From NCBI RefSeq assembly GCF_900105325.1, contig NZ_FNSU01000003.1, forward strand, positions 2,232,001 through 2,296,000: 64,000 nucleotides of DNA, in the 5' to 3' direction. Within the stretch, counting starts at the first letter, position 1. Every line of letters begins with the position of its first letter. The notes under the pieces are model-generated. The model had not been told where the DNA came from and did not search any database. It saw nothing but the letters and a program-made list of their open reading frames with translations. Source of the stretch: Pseudomonas marginalis. GTDB lineage: Bacteria > Pseudomonadota > Gammaproteobacteria > Pseudomonadales > Pseudomonadaceae. Below are positions 16,563 through 24,958 of the stretch, one piece after another. A program made the position numbers and the translations under genes.

Positions 16563-18112
16563 GGGGTATCCCTAAGCACTGCGTCGTTGAGCAGCGCATC
16601 ACGTTTCTGATAGCCGGCAAAGGCGGCGGCGAGCAATTCGTCCTGGGTCCAGCTGTCGCGCTCGAAGGTCTCGATCAAGCGCCCGGCGGACAGCACGCCG
16701 ATGCGGTCGCAGATCAGCATGAGTTCACGCAGGTCGCTGGACACCACCACCAGCGCCTTGCCCTGGCGAGTCAATTCACCCAGCAAGGCATAAATATCGA
16801 ACTTGGCACCGACATCAATGCCACGGGTGGGCTCGTCGAACAGCATCACCGAGCAGTCGCGCTCCAGCCAGCGGCCGATCACCACTTTCTGCTGGTTGCC
16901 ACCGGACAGTTCGGACACCAATTGCGCCGGGCTGGAACTGCGGATCCGCATGGCATCGATTTGGCGCTTGGCCAAGGCAGTTTCATCGCGGCTATTGACC
17001 AGGCCGCCAGCGGAAATTTCCGGCATGTTGCCCAGTGCGATATTCGCACTGATCGACTGGGTCAGCAGCAGCCCTTCGCCCTTGCGGTCCTCGGTGATCA
17101 GGGCAATGCCATGACCCACGGCATCCACCGGCGAGCGAATATTCACCACCTGGGCCGGCGAACCCAAAGCCACAGTGCCGCTGTCGGCAAGGTCGGCACC
17201 GAAGATAAGCCGCATTAACTCTGTACGACCGGCGCCGATCAGGCCGGAGATGCCATATATCTCACCGGCACGCACTTCAAAGGATACGTCGCGGACTTTG
17301 TCCGAGCGGGTCAGGCCCTTCACGGTCAGGGCTGGGCCGCCGATGTTGCGCGGCCCCAGGTCGATGTGTTCTCCCAGCTCCCGGCCCACCATCAAGGTGA
17401 CCAGTTGTTCGCTGTTGTAATTGGCCATCGGCTCGACGCAGACCAGCTTGCCGTCGCGCAATACCGCAATGCGCTGGGCGACACGGGCCAGTTCTTCGAG
17501 CCGGTGCGAAATATAAATGATCGCCACGCCCCGGGCCTGCAGGCGGGTGATTTGCTCAAACAGCATCTCGACTTCGCGGGCGGTGAGCATCGCGGTGGGC
17601 TCGTCGAGGATCAGCACATGGCAGTCGCCGATCAGGTTGCGGGCGATCTCGACCATCTGTTGATGGCCGATGCCGAGGCTGCCGACCAGGGTGTCCGGGT
17701 CGATGGCGTCCAGGCCGACCTGGGCCATGGCCTCGATCGCGGCTTTGCGCAATTGCTTGCGGCTGATCCAGCCACAGTGGCTGGGCAGGTTATCCAGAAA
17801 CAGGTTTTCGGCCACGGTCAGCGTCGGCAGCAGATTGAGTTCCTGCATGACCATGCGCACGCCCAACGCTTCAGCCTGGGTACGGCTGGCCGGACGGTAA
17901 TCCTGCCCCTGGAATTGCATGTGCCCGGTGGTCGGGGTGACCAGCCCGCCGACGATCTTCGACAAGGTACTCTTGCCCGCGCCGTTTTCACCGGTCAGCG
18001 CCAGTACTTCACCACGGTTAAGCGTGAGGGTAATGTCGGCCAGAACCGGTTGGGCATAGGTCTTACCGATACCGCTGACCGAGAGGACAGCGTTCGGAGC
18101 GGAAGATGACAT
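16559..18112 (-). CDS. rbsA: ribose ABC transporter ATP-binding protein
   Basis: 517 residues with two ABC domains, as in all CUT2 sugar importers. The first has Walker A GENGAGKST and Walker B LILDEPTA; the second carries SGLIGAGRTEL, the signature LSGGNQQKV and Walker B LFDEPTRGID. It energises ribose import. It lies 57 bp after rbsB. Confidence 0.96.
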   Translation of the reverse strand: MSSSAPNAVLSVSGIGKTYAQPVLADITLTLNRGEVLALTGENGAGKSTLSKIVGGLVTPTTGHMQFQGQDYRPASRTQAEALGVRMVMQELNLLPTLTVAENLFLDNLPSHCGWISRKQLRKAAIEAMAQVGLDAIDPDTLVGSLGIGHQQMVEIARNLIGDCHVLILDEPTAMLTAREVEMLFEQITRLQARGVAIIYISHRLEELARVAQRIAVLRDGKLVCVEPMANYNSEQLVTLMVGRELGEHIDLGPRNIGGPALTVKGLTRSDKVRDVSFEVRAGEIYGISGLIGAGRTELMRLIFGADLADSGTVALGSPAQVVNIRSPVDAVGHGIALITEDRKGEGLLLTQSISANIALGNMPEISAGGLVNSRDETALAKRQIDAMRIRSSSPAQLVSELSGGNQQKVVIGRWLERDCSVMLFDEPTRGIDVGAKFDIYALLGELTRQGKALVVVSSDLRELMLICDRIGVLSAGRLIETFERDSWTQDELLAAAFAGYQKRDALLNDAVLRDTP

Positions 18113-18169
18113 AGGAAAATCTCCAGGCGTCCGCCCAGGACGGGCGGACGCTGTTGGGTGCTGCCAGGA

Positions 18170-19129
18170 TTACTTCTTGAGGACGAGTTCGACCGGGGTT
18201 TCGATCATGCCGTCCTTGGCATCGACTTTCTCACCCTTGACCAGCTTGAGGGCGTTCTGGATACCGAACACCGCTTGCTGCGCAGCCGCCTGGTCGGCGG
18301 TCGCCAGAACACGACCGTCCTGCAGCATCGGCTTGATGGCGTCGATGTTGTCGTAACCCACCACCAGCACCTTACCGGCCTTGCCTGCAGCACGTACGGC
18401 GGAGACTGCGCCCAGGGCCATGTTGTCGTTACCGGCCAGCAGCGCCTTGAGGTCCGGGTGTTCGCTCAGCATGGCCGAGGCCACTTTCTGGCCCTGGTCA
18501 ATTTCCCAGTTGCCGGATTGGGTGGAAACGATCTTCATACCGGCAGCGTCCATCGCATCCTTGAAGCCCGCGGTGCGCTGCTGGGCGTTGGTGGTGGTCG
18601 GTACGCCTTCGATAATGCCGACCTTGTCGCCGGCAGCCAGTTGCTTGGCCAGGTAGTCGCCCACCAGTTTGGCGCCTTTGCGGTTGTCGGGGCCGACGAA
18701 GGGAATATCGAGGTTTTTGCTTTTCAGCACGTCCGGGTCCAGGCGGTTATCGATGTTGACGATCTTGATCCCGGCTTTAGAGGCATCCTCCAGCACTTTT
18801 ACCAGTGCCTTGGAATCAGCAGGCGCGATAACGATGGCATTGACCTTGGCCAGGATCATCTGCTTGACGATACCGATTTGCGCGCTGGTATCGGTTTCGT
18901 CCTTGATGCCGTTGGTGATCATGTCGAAATCGGCGGCGTGGTCTTTCTGATACGCCTTGGCACCGTCCTGCATGGTCACGAAAAATTCGTTGGCGAGGGA
19001 TTTCATCACCAGGCCGACCTTGGGTTTGGCGGCAGCGTCATCAGCGAATGCAGGGGAGAAAGGTAAGGCGGCGGATGCGGCAGCAAGCACAGCGACAGCA
19101 AGAAGACGTCCAGCGAATGGCAGCTTCAT
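18170..19129 (-). CDS. rbsB: periplasmic ribose-binding protein
   Basis: 319 residues. Sec signal peptide (LLAVAVLAAASAALPFSPAFA), then a type I periplasmic-binding fold (KVGLVMKSLANEFFVTMQDG; NIDNRLDP; AGNDNMALGA). It delivers ribose to RbsC. It is the first gene of the operon, as expected for the most highly expressed component. Confidence 0.95.
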   Translation of the reverse strand: MKLPFAGRLLAVAVLAAASAALPFSPAFADDAAAKPKVGLVMKSLANEFFVTMQDGAKAYQKDHAADFDMITNGIKDETDTSAQIGIVKQMILAKVNAIVIAPADSKALVKVLEDASKAGIKIVNIDNRLDPDVLKSKNLDIPFVGPDNRKGAKLVGDYLAKQLAAGDKVGIIEGVPTTTNAQQRTAGFKDAMDAAGMKIVSTQSGNWEIDQGQKVASAMLSEHPDLKALLAGNDNMALGAVSAVRAAGKAGKVLVVGYDNIDAIKPMLQDGRVLATADQAAAQQAVFGIQNALKLVKGEKVDAKDGMIETPVELVLKK

Positions 19130-19256
19130 GGGTTCACTCCGATCTTATGATTATTGTGAGCAACGCGTGCACCGAAGTGTGCTTCGGCGGCCCTCCCACC
19201 CGGGTGGCTGATACGAGCTGACAGGAGACTCTAATCAAGGGTCTCATGAAACATCT

Positions 19257-19307
19257 CGCAAACGTTTGCGTTAGCCAAACTATGAGAACCTTGTCGAGAT
19301 TTGTCAA
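19257..19307 (-). promoter_or_regulatory. rbs promoter and RbsR operator
   Basis: On the minus strand TTGACA (19307-19302), a 17-bp spacer and CATAGT (19284-19279) form a sigma70-type promoter. The perfect palindrome CGCAAACGTTTGCG (19257-19270) begins about where transcription should start. It has the central AAACGTTT of LacI/RbsR-type operators, so RbsR would block initiation directly. Confidence 0.75.
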
Positions 19308-19580
19308 CGGTAGAACATGGCCTTTCATGCAAGACCTCCAGCCCCGGCTCTCCCGTCCTGCGAAGGCCGCTCTTAAACATCTGCCACGTTCGGTCGTTCT
19401 CTGAAACGACAGGTTTTGGCGCGGCACTCAGGATTCTTTCGTCATAACTTTCGGACAACCGAACGCCACACCTCAGGTTGTTCGGAAAGCCGGACATCCA
19501 GCAAGCAAAACCTCATCGCTCAATCAATAAAAATTTATATATATCAACAAGTTAATTTATATGCTCGAACATATTCGGCA
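19308..19580. other. rbsB / ansB divergent intergenic region
   Basis: No gene is supported. The right part becomes strongly AT-rich just before the sigma54-like site of ansB (19530-19565), which would suit IHF or activator-induced bending. No defined activator site was recognised. Confidence 0.35.
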
Positions 19581-19596
19581 TGGTACAGATCCTGCT
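19581..19596 (+). promoter_or_regulatory. candidate sigma54 promoter of ansB
   Basis: TGGTACAGATCCTGCT has the -24 GG and -12 GC at the required spacing and matches most of TGGCACG-N4-TTGCW. It lies 89 bp upstream of the ansB ATG and just downstream of an AT-rich tract. Sigma54 control suits an enzyme that releases ammonia and acidic amino acids. Confidence 0.5.
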
Positions 19597-19684
19597 CCTA
19601 CACAGCGCCTGGAGGCATTCAGCAATGCCCAGGTGTTCTAGATGAACCTGCTACAGCACTCATCAAAAACCAGAGAGAAAAATA

Positions 19685-20773
19685 ATGAAATCTGCATTGA
19701 AGAACTTTGTTCCGGGGGCGTTGGCCCTTCTGCTGCTATTCCCCGTTGCCGCCCAGGCAAAGGAGGTTGAATCCAAGACCAAACTGTCCAACGTGGTGAT
19801 CCTCGCCACCGGCGGCACCATTGCCGGCGCCGGCGCCAGCGCCGCCAACAGTGCGACGTACCAGGCTGCCAAAGTCGGTATCGAGCAATTGATCGCCGGT
19901 GTTCCTGAGCTTAGCCAGATCGCCAATGTGCGTGGCGAGCAAGTGATGCAAATTGCGTCCGAAAGCATCAACAACGAGAACCTGCTGCAACTAGGTCGCC
20001 GCGTCGCCGAACTGGCCGACAGCAAGGACGTGGACGGCATCGTGATCACCCACGGTACCGACACCCTGGAAGAGACCGCCTACTTCTTGAACCTGGTGGA
20101 AAAAACCGACAAGCCTATCGTGGTGGTCGGCTCCATGCGCCCAGGCACCGCCATGTCGGCCGACGGCATGCTCAACCTGTACAACGCCGTCGCCGTGGCC
20201 GGCAGCAAGGACGCACGCGGCAAAGGCGTACTGGTGACCATGAACGACGAGATCCAATCGGGTCGCGACGTCAGCAAGATGATCAATATCAAGACCGAAG
20301 CCTTCAAGAGCCCATGGGGCCCGCTGGGCATGGTCGTTGAAGGCAAGTCCTACTGGTTCCGCCTGCCGGCCAAGCGTCACACCATGGACTCGGAGTTCGA
20401 CATCAAGAACATCAAGAGCCTGCCCGATGTTGAAATCGCCTACGGCTACGGCAACGTGAGCGACACCGCCTACAAGGCACTGGCCCAGGCTGGCGCCAAA
20501 GCCATCATCCACGCCGGCACCGGCAATGGTTCGGTGTCATCCAAAGTGGTTCCTGCGCTGGTGGAATTGCGCAAACAAGGTGTGCAGATCATCCGTTCCT
20601 CCCACGTAAATGCCGGGGGCATGGTGCTGCGTAATGCCGAACAGCCGGACGACAAATACGACTGGGTCGCCGCCCTCGACCTGAACCCGCAGAAAGCGCG
20701 GATTCTGGCAATGGTCGCCCTGACCAAGACCCAGGACAGCAAAGAACTGCAACGGATGTTCTGGGAATATTGA
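19685..20773 (+). CDS. ansB: periplasmic glutaminase-asparaginase
   Basis: 362 residues. Signal peptide to about AAQA (24), then a type II asparaginase. The nucleophile Thr 45 lies in ATGGTIAG, and the second catalytic motif is HGTDTLEETAYF with Thr, Asp and later Lys. The C-terminus FWEY is typical of pseudomonad enzymes. It deamidates Gln and Asn in the periplasm to Glu/Asp plus ammonia. ATG follows a purine-rich GAGAGAAAAATA stretch. Confidence 0.95.
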   Translation: MKSALKNFVPGALALLLLFPVAAQAKEVESKTKLSNVVILATGGTIAGAGASAANSATYQAAKVGIEQLIAGVPELSQIANVRGEQVMQIASESINNENLLQLGRRVAELADSKDVDGIVITHGTDTLEETAYFLNLVEKTDKPIVVVGSMRPGTAMSADGMLNLYNAVAVAGSKDARGKGVLVTMNDEIQSGRDVSKMINIKTEAFKSPWGPLGMVVEGKSYWFRLPAKRHTMDSEFDIKNIKSLPDVEIAYGYGNVSDTAYKALAQAGAKAIIHAGTGNGSVSSKVVPALVELRKQGVQIIRSSHVNAGGMVLRNAEQPDDKYDWVAALDLNPQKARILAMVALTKTQDSKELQRMFWEY

Positions 20774-20790
20774 TTCCTGCTGACATCTCT

Positions 20791-20815
20791 GTAGGGGCGG
20801 GTTTACCCGCCTCTA
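20791..20815. repeat. REP-like palindrome after ansB
   Basis: Near-perfect inverted repeat GTAGGGGCGGGT/ACCCGCCTCTAC around a short centre, 17 bp after the ansB stop. The shape is that of pseudomonad REP elements, and it may also stabilise the 3' end of the ansB transcript. Confidence 0.5.
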
Positions 20816-20930
20816 CCTCCTGCGTAAATCCCGCAACCAACACCTCCCCGCCTTACATCAACTCGCCTAAATCGCCGTCAGACGAACTTATTGAATTTTA
20901 AGCAGTTGCGAAATTGCCTACAGTTAAATA

Positions 20931-20946
20931 CTGTATGCACGTACAG
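20931..20946 (+). promoter_or_regulatory. LexA (SOS) box
   Basis: CTGTATGCACGTACAG fits the proteobacterial LexA consensus CTG-N10-CAG with the favoured TAT and GTA flanks inside. It ends 18 bp upstream of the DUF1654 GTG start, the right position to overlap the promoter of the DUF1654-endA pair. Confidence 0.8.
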
Positions 20947-20964
20947 CTTATTAAGGAACACTCC

Positions 20965-21216
20965 GTGGCAAAGTCCTCTTCCGCAGCCCTAACCCCACCT
21001 GATGCCTACGAACGCCTGGCCATTCGTGTGCAAAAGATCATCAACTCCACCAACGCCCAAAAAGCCAAGGCAGCCTTGATCTTCCGCTTGCCGGACGAGC
21101 CAGAAGACGAGTGGCAGCGCTTGCTGGAGGAAATCGCGGAGAACGACAACGTCACCCTCGCCTATCGGGATGACGGCGGCGTGCAGATTTTCTGGGTTGT
21201 GCCGAAGGAAGATTGA
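20965..21216 (+). CDS. DUF1654-domain protein
   Basis: 83 residues from GTG 20965, preceded by AAGGAAC. It matches the DUF1654 pattern common in pseudomonads and their phages: PDAYERLAIRVQKIINS, then KAKAALIFRLPDEPEDEWQ, then a C-terminal GGVQIFW. The role is unknown. The LexA box upstream and endA starting 4 bp downstream suggest an SOS-induced two-gene operon. Confidence 0.82.
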   Translation: MAKSSSAALTPPDAYERLAIRVQKIINSTNAQKAKAALIFRLPDEPEDEWQRLLEEIAENDNVTLAYRDDGGVQIFWVVPKED

Positions 21217-21220
21217 TTCA

Positions 21221-21910
21221 ATGAGTGCCCGTTTTATTGCAGTGTGCTGCCTGCTTTTTGCTGTCACTGCCCATGCCCAGGCGCCCCGAACCTTCAGCGA
21301 AGCCAAAAAGGTCGCCTGGAAGCTGTACGCGCCACAATCCACCGAGTTCTATTGCGGCTGCAAATACACCGGCAACCGCGTTGACCTGAAAGCCTGCGGC
21401 TACATCCCACGCAAAAACGCCAACCGTGCCGCGCGCATCGAGTGGGAGCACATTGTTCCGGCCTGGCAGATCGGACATCAGCGCCAGTGCTGGCAGGACG
21501 GCGGACGCAAGAACTGCACCCGCCATGACGACGTATTCAAGCGTGCCGAAGCGGATCTGCACAACCTGGTGCCGAGCATCGGCGAGGTCAATGGAGATCG
21601 AAGTAACTTCAGTTTTGGCTGGCTGCCGGTGCAAAGCGGGCAGTACGGTTCGTGCCTGACCCAGGTGGATTTCAAGGCCAAGAAGGTCATGCCGCGCCCG
21701 TCCATTCGCGGGATGATCGCACGCACGTATTTCTACATGAGCAAGCAGTACGGCTTGCGCCTGTCGAAACAGGATCGCCAGTTGTACGAAGCCTGGAACA
21801 AGACCTATCCGGTACAAGCCTGGGAGCGCCAGCGGAACCAAACGGTGGCGTGCGTGATGGGGCGCGGCAATGAGTTTGTCGGCCCGGTTAACCTGAAAGC
21901 CTGCGGTTGA
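21221..21910 (+). CDS. endA: endonuclease I, exported DNase
   Basis: 229 residues from ATG 21221. Signal peptide (FIAVCCLLFAVTAHAQA), then the endonuclease I domain with RIEWEHIVPAW (metal/His motif) and DLHNLVPSIGEVNGDRSN (catalytic His/Asn region). Several Cys (YCGCKY, KACGY, CWQDGG, KNCTRH) indicate periplasmic or extracellular folding. It cuts double-stranded DNA nonspecifically. The LexA box at 20931 implies induction by DNA damage. Confidence 0.93.
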   Translation: MSARFIAVCCLLFAVTAHAQAPRTFSEAKKVAWKLYAPQSTEFYCGCKYTGNRVDLKACGYIPRKNANRAARIEWEHIVPAWQIGHQRQCWQDGGRKNCTRHDDVFKRAEADLHNLVPSIGEVNGDRSNFSFGWLPVQSGQYGSCLTQVDFKAKKVMPRPSIRGMIARTYFYMSKQYGLRLSKQDRQLYEAWNKTYPVQAWERQRNQTVACVMGRGNEFVGPVNLKACG

Positions 21911-21914
21911 ACAG

Positions 21915-21931
21915 GGGCGGCAATGCCGCCC
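21915..21931. terminator. hairpin between convergent endA and SPOR lipoprotein
   Basis: Perfect 7-bp stem GGGCGGC/GCCGCCC with loop AAT between two convergent genes. There is no T run, so intrinsic termination is uncertain. Confidence 0.4.
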
Positions 21932-21940
21932 AATCAGCGG

Positions 21941-22321
21941 TTACTGCGCGGCCTTGTGCTCGATGATCTCGGACACCGTGTCAGTTTTCTTGGCCCGCGC
22001 CATCTTCTCGTTGAGCAGCGTCTGCTTGGCCTCGGCCTCGGCCCTGGTTGCAAATGGCCCCAGCAGCACTTCGTCCTTGCCGTCGACCTTCACGATGTAA
22101 AAACTGAACCCGTGTTCGAGCAACCAGGCGGTCAGGTCGGTGATTGCCTGCAGCTTGTGGTCCGGCGGGCCTACTCGCAGGTCCCATTCCTGGGCAGCAA
22201 TCGCGCCGGTTTGTGGCTGGCTTTCGGTTACGGCAGGCTTGGCCTTGGGGGCATCGACGCTTTTGCCTTCACCGCAACCGGCCAATGCCAACACCGCAAT
22301 TGCCATCGCTACTTTACGCAC
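21941..22321 (-). CDS. lipoprotein with SPOR-like domain
   Basis: 126 residues from GTG 22321, with AAGGAG upstream. Signal with lipobox LALAGC (Cys 16), a polar linker, then a C-terminal segment (FSFYIVKVDGKDEVLLGPF, then RAEAEAKQTLLNEKM) with the LGPF and A/E-rich helix typical of SPOR peptidoglycan-binding domains. It probably sits on the outer membrane and touches septal or denuded glycan strands. Exact role unknown. Confidence 0.72.
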   Translation of the reverse strand: MRKVAMAIAVLALAGCGEGKSVDAPKAKPAVTESQPQTGAIAAQEWDLRVGPPDHKLQAITDLTAWLLEHGFSFYIVKVDGKDEVLLGPFATRAEAEAKQTLLNEKMARAKKTDTVSEIIEHKAAQ

Positions 22322-22568
22322 TGCCCTGCTCCTTCAACGGATAAAGAGGCGACTTTATCATTCACTGTCTATTCTGGCCGTCATAAACGTTGGCTTAAAC
22401 AATGCGAATGATGTATCCCAGACCTGTATGATGCCGCCATGGGAATTAATGTCGCCTCTATGCGTCCTAAAAGAGGCAGTCACAGGGACGCGCTTAGCAG
22501 TAAGCTACACACATACGACACCTGCCCTGTCTGAACATGTGTCCTTAAAAGTAATCAAGGAGAAGTCC

Positions 22569-22763
22569 ATGCTTATACTCACCCGCAAAGTCGGTGAAAG
22601 CATAAACATCGGTGATGACATTACGATCACCATCCTGGGCGTCAGCGGCCAGCAAGTACGAATCGGCATCAACGCACCCAAGGATGTTGCCGTGCATCGC
22701 GAGGAGATTTACCAGCGCATCCAGGCCGGTCTGTCCGCTCCGGACAAAAACCAGACGCCTTGA
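22569..22763 (+). CDS. rsmE: CsrA-family translational repressor RsmE
   Basis: 64 residues. The sequence MLILTRKVGESINIGDDI and the tail IQAGLSAPDKNQTP match RsmE rather than RsmA of fluorescent pseudomonads. RNA-contacting residues R6 (LTRK) and R44 (VHREE) are present. As a dimer it binds GGA motifs in mRNA leaders and represses secondary-metabolism genes in the Gac/Rsm cascade. Its leader has GGA motifs, one in its own ribosome site (TCAAGGAG, 22555-22562) and one at CAGGGACG (22483-22490) at the 3' side of a GCGTCC/GGACGC stem. Autoregulation is therefore possible. Confidence 0.95.
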   Translation: MLILTRKVGESINIGDDITITILGVSGQQVRIGINAPKDVAVHREEIYQRIQAGLSAPDKNQTP

Positions 22764-22975
22764 AGCGCCCTCAGTAGCCAGCCCTTTCGTTCACTGTAAC
22801 GGCTGGCGAAAACCTCTTTGCTCTGCTTTTGTCTCTGTTGCGCGAAGCGCTTTTTGCCGCATGCCCATCCATGCATCAAGATGAAACTATCTTCACGCCT
22901 GGAACTTATTACACCCTTTGCAACCGAATCCTCTGACTGATATCCCGCCATCCGTGTGCACTTAGGAGCACGTCG

Positions 22976-23221
22976 ATGCTGCCAGGCAATGCCCAGCCAT
23001 TTTTCTCCAGATCCTGGATGATCGCCCTGCTGACGGGGCTGGTCTTTGTCGGCTTGGAATATGGCCTGAAGCTTGAAATAGAGGGCGCCGAAGCGCCCCG
23101 TTCGCGGCTGGACCTGGTACTCCTGCTGTGTGGCTACCTGTTCATGTTCTGCCTCAAGCCCATCCAGATGGCCGTGCAGCGCAAGTTGTGCCAACGCATC
23201 GTGCGCAAAACCGTACGCTGA
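22976..23221 (+). CDS. small two-helix membrane protein
   Basis: 81 residues after an AGGAGCACGTCG ribosome site. Two hydrophobic segments (about 15-30 and 47-62) flank a charged loop, and the C-terminus is basic (QRIVRKTVR), suggesting both ends in the cytoplasm. Unrecognised. Confidence 0.65.
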   Translation: MLPGNAQPFFSRSWMIALLTGLVFVGLEYGLKLEIEGAEAPRSRLDLVLLLCGYLFMFCLKPIQMAVQRKLCQRIVRKTVR

Positions 23222-23322
23222 CGCCCACCCCCGATTCGCTTTCAGATCGCTGGTATTTACAGCCTCGCAGCAGGACCTATCCTTGGGTGTGTTTGCACAG
23301 TCAGTAGAAGGTGCCGGTACAG

Positions 23323-23619
23323 ATGGACACGCTCACTAAAACCCAAATCGAATCTGAATTGGCAGCCCGCCTGCCCAGCTACACGGTCACCTGTACGCTG
23401 CACGCCGACGGCACCCTCTCGGCCGTGCTCAGCGGTCCGGAGACCGACCACTTCGCAATCACCGGAATCGTGCGCGCGCATTATCGCGGTGCCGAAGCGA
23501 TTGCCCGGCTCGCCAACGAGATTCTCAGGGAGATGGTGCTGTCACGCCAAGGCATGCGCAGTGATCGAATGCAGGCGTCGCCTGATCCAGCCACCCGCGA
23601 AACAGGCCGAGTCCGGTAG
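23323..23619 (+). CDS. hypothetical protein
   Basis: 98 residues from ATG 23323. Soluble, with an alpha/beta first half (IESELAARLPSYTVTCTLHADG, in parts IESELAARLP and YTVTCTLHADG) and a basic, probably disordered tail. No family recognised. A hairpin covers its stop codon. Confidence 0.6.
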   Translation: MDTLTKTQIESELAARLPSYTVTCTLHADGTLSAVLSGPETDHFAITGIVRAHYRGAEAIARLANEILREMVLSRQGMRSDRMQASPDPATRETGRVR

Positions 23620-23630
23620 CCGGCTCGGCC
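23605..23630 (+). terminator. hairpin terminator at the end of the 23323 gene
   Basis: GGCCGAG(T)CCGG pairs with CCGGCTCGGCC around a short loop, overlapping the stop at 23617-23619 and followed by TTGCTGCG. It may act in both directions, since the HAD gene ends convergently at 23639. Confidence 0.55.
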
Positions 23631-23638
23631 TTGCTGCG

Positions 23639-24316
23639 TCAGCCCGTCGCGCGCGCCAAGTACAGCAAGCCATCAGCGCTGCGTTGCACCTGCAGCTGTT
23701 CATACCCATCGATCGAAGGATGCTCCGTCGCCATGGGCTTGAGGTGCGTCGAGGTCACGACCATCACATCCGCGCCAGCCGCCTCCCCTGCACGGATCCC
23801 CACCGTCGCATCCTCAAACACCAGGCAATCCTGCGTCGACACCCCCAGGCGCTGCGCACCGAGCACATAACAGGCAGGGTTCGGCTTGCCGATAGCCACG
23901 TCTTCAGCCGTGACCAGCACCGCTGGCGGTGTAATACCTGCCGCTTGCAGTCGACGCAACGCCAGTTCCCTGGGTGCAGAGGTGACCAGCGCCCACTGAT
24001 CGCCGGGCAAGCGGTTCAGAAACTCGACGGCACCGGCAATCGCAACGACACCTTGCACATCATTGATTTCAGCCTCGGTAATCCACTGCGCTTCAACCTC
24101 CGGGTCGACGCCGGGCAAGGCCTGGCGCGTGATGGTGTCGATCGCCCGGGCGCCATGGATGGTGGCCAGGAACGTCGCCACCTCCAGCCCATGGCGTTCA
24201 GCCCAGATGCTCCATACCCGCTCGGCGGCGGCAATCGAATTGAGCAGAGTCCCATCCATATCGAACAGAAAGGCGCGGTAAGGGCGGGTAAATACGGCTG
24301 AACCTCGGATGGACAC
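23639..24316 (-). CDS. HAD-family sugar-phosphatase-like hydrolase
   Basis: 225 residues from GTG 24316. HAD motif I FLFDMDGTLL (nucleophile Asp 19, acid Asp 21), motif II VTSA, motif III Lys in IGKPNP and motif IV VFEDA. The helical cap between motifs I and II marks subfamily IA, like the YniC/YfbT-type 2-deoxyglucose or sugar phosphatases. The substrate cannot be fixed from sequence. Confidence 0.88.
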   Translation of the reverse strand: MSIRGSAVFTRPYRAFLFDMDGTLLNSIAAAERVWSIWAERHGLEVATFLATIHGARAIDTITRQALPGVDPEVEAQWITEAEINDVQGVVAIAGAVEFLNRLPGDQWALVTSAPRELALRRLQAAGITPPAVLVTAEDVAIGKPNPACYVLGAQRLGVSTQDCLVFEDATVGIRAGEAAGADVMVVTSTHLKPMATEHPSIDGYEQLQVQRSADGLLYLARATG

Positions 24317-24449
24317 TGCGGGGTTTCCTCGTGAGCTGAAACGAATAATCGACGCAATGCAATCTACGGATCACCTGGCGGCTTGTAAACGCCAACGACG
24401 CCGGCAATAACACGGCGGCGTCGAGCGCCATGCGGGCGACACCGCCAGC

Positions 24450-24896
24450 TCAATCGAGGGCGCCATTGAGGACTTCGTAGATGATGCCCGTCGCGATGGC
24501 CACCAGTATCAAGTCGGTGCCCGCCTGCTGCCACTCGTACCCATCGTAATGGGGCAAGCGGCCCAACAAACGCCCGTCCAGTTTCTTGGCAATGCCCGGC
24601 GGCAGCGGCTTGCCGCGGGCCAGGTTCTTCTGGATGCCAGGCGGCAAGGCGGGCCCCGGGCTCCAGTAGTCGCGATAACCGCCCAACACATTCAGCACGC
24701 TGCCACGGTCTACACTGGGGCCGCGACTGCCTGCTGCACCCTTGCCCTTGGGCTTGTCATACCCCTGTCCGCCGTGACCATTGCCTTTATCGTTGCCTTG
24801 CCCCTTGCCATTGCCTGGATCAGCCAGGGCCATACCGCCAGCGGCAAACAACACAAGCGAAAGCGCAACAGACACGAATTTCGGGCACTTGATCAT
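24450..24896 (-). CDS. CigR/RcnB-like exported protein
   Basis: 148 residues from ATG 24896. Signal peptide (FVSVALSLVLFAAGGMALA), then a Gly/Lys/Asn-rich low-complexity stretch (GNGKGQGNDKGNGHGGQG), then two PPGIxKxL motifs (PPGIQKNLARGKPLPPGIAKKL in parts) and a hydrophobic C-terminal helix (TDLILVAIATGIIYEVL). This is the layout of the CigR family, named for a Salmonella protein affecting virulence. It is probably inner-membrane-anchored in the periplasm. A hairpin (24396-24423) follows. Confidence 0.75.
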   Translation of the reverse strand: MIKCPKFVSVALSLVLFAAGGMALADPGNGKGQGNDKGNGHGGQGYDKPKGKGAAGSRGPSVDRGSVLNVLGGYRDYWSPGPALPPGIQKNLARGKPLPPGIAKKLDGRLLGRLPHYDGYEWQQAGTDLILVAIATGIIYEVLNGALD

Positions 24897-24958
24897 GGCG
24901 ATTATCCAACACAGGAATGTAGCTGAACTGTAGTCGAGGTTATCGCACCCGTGGGAAG

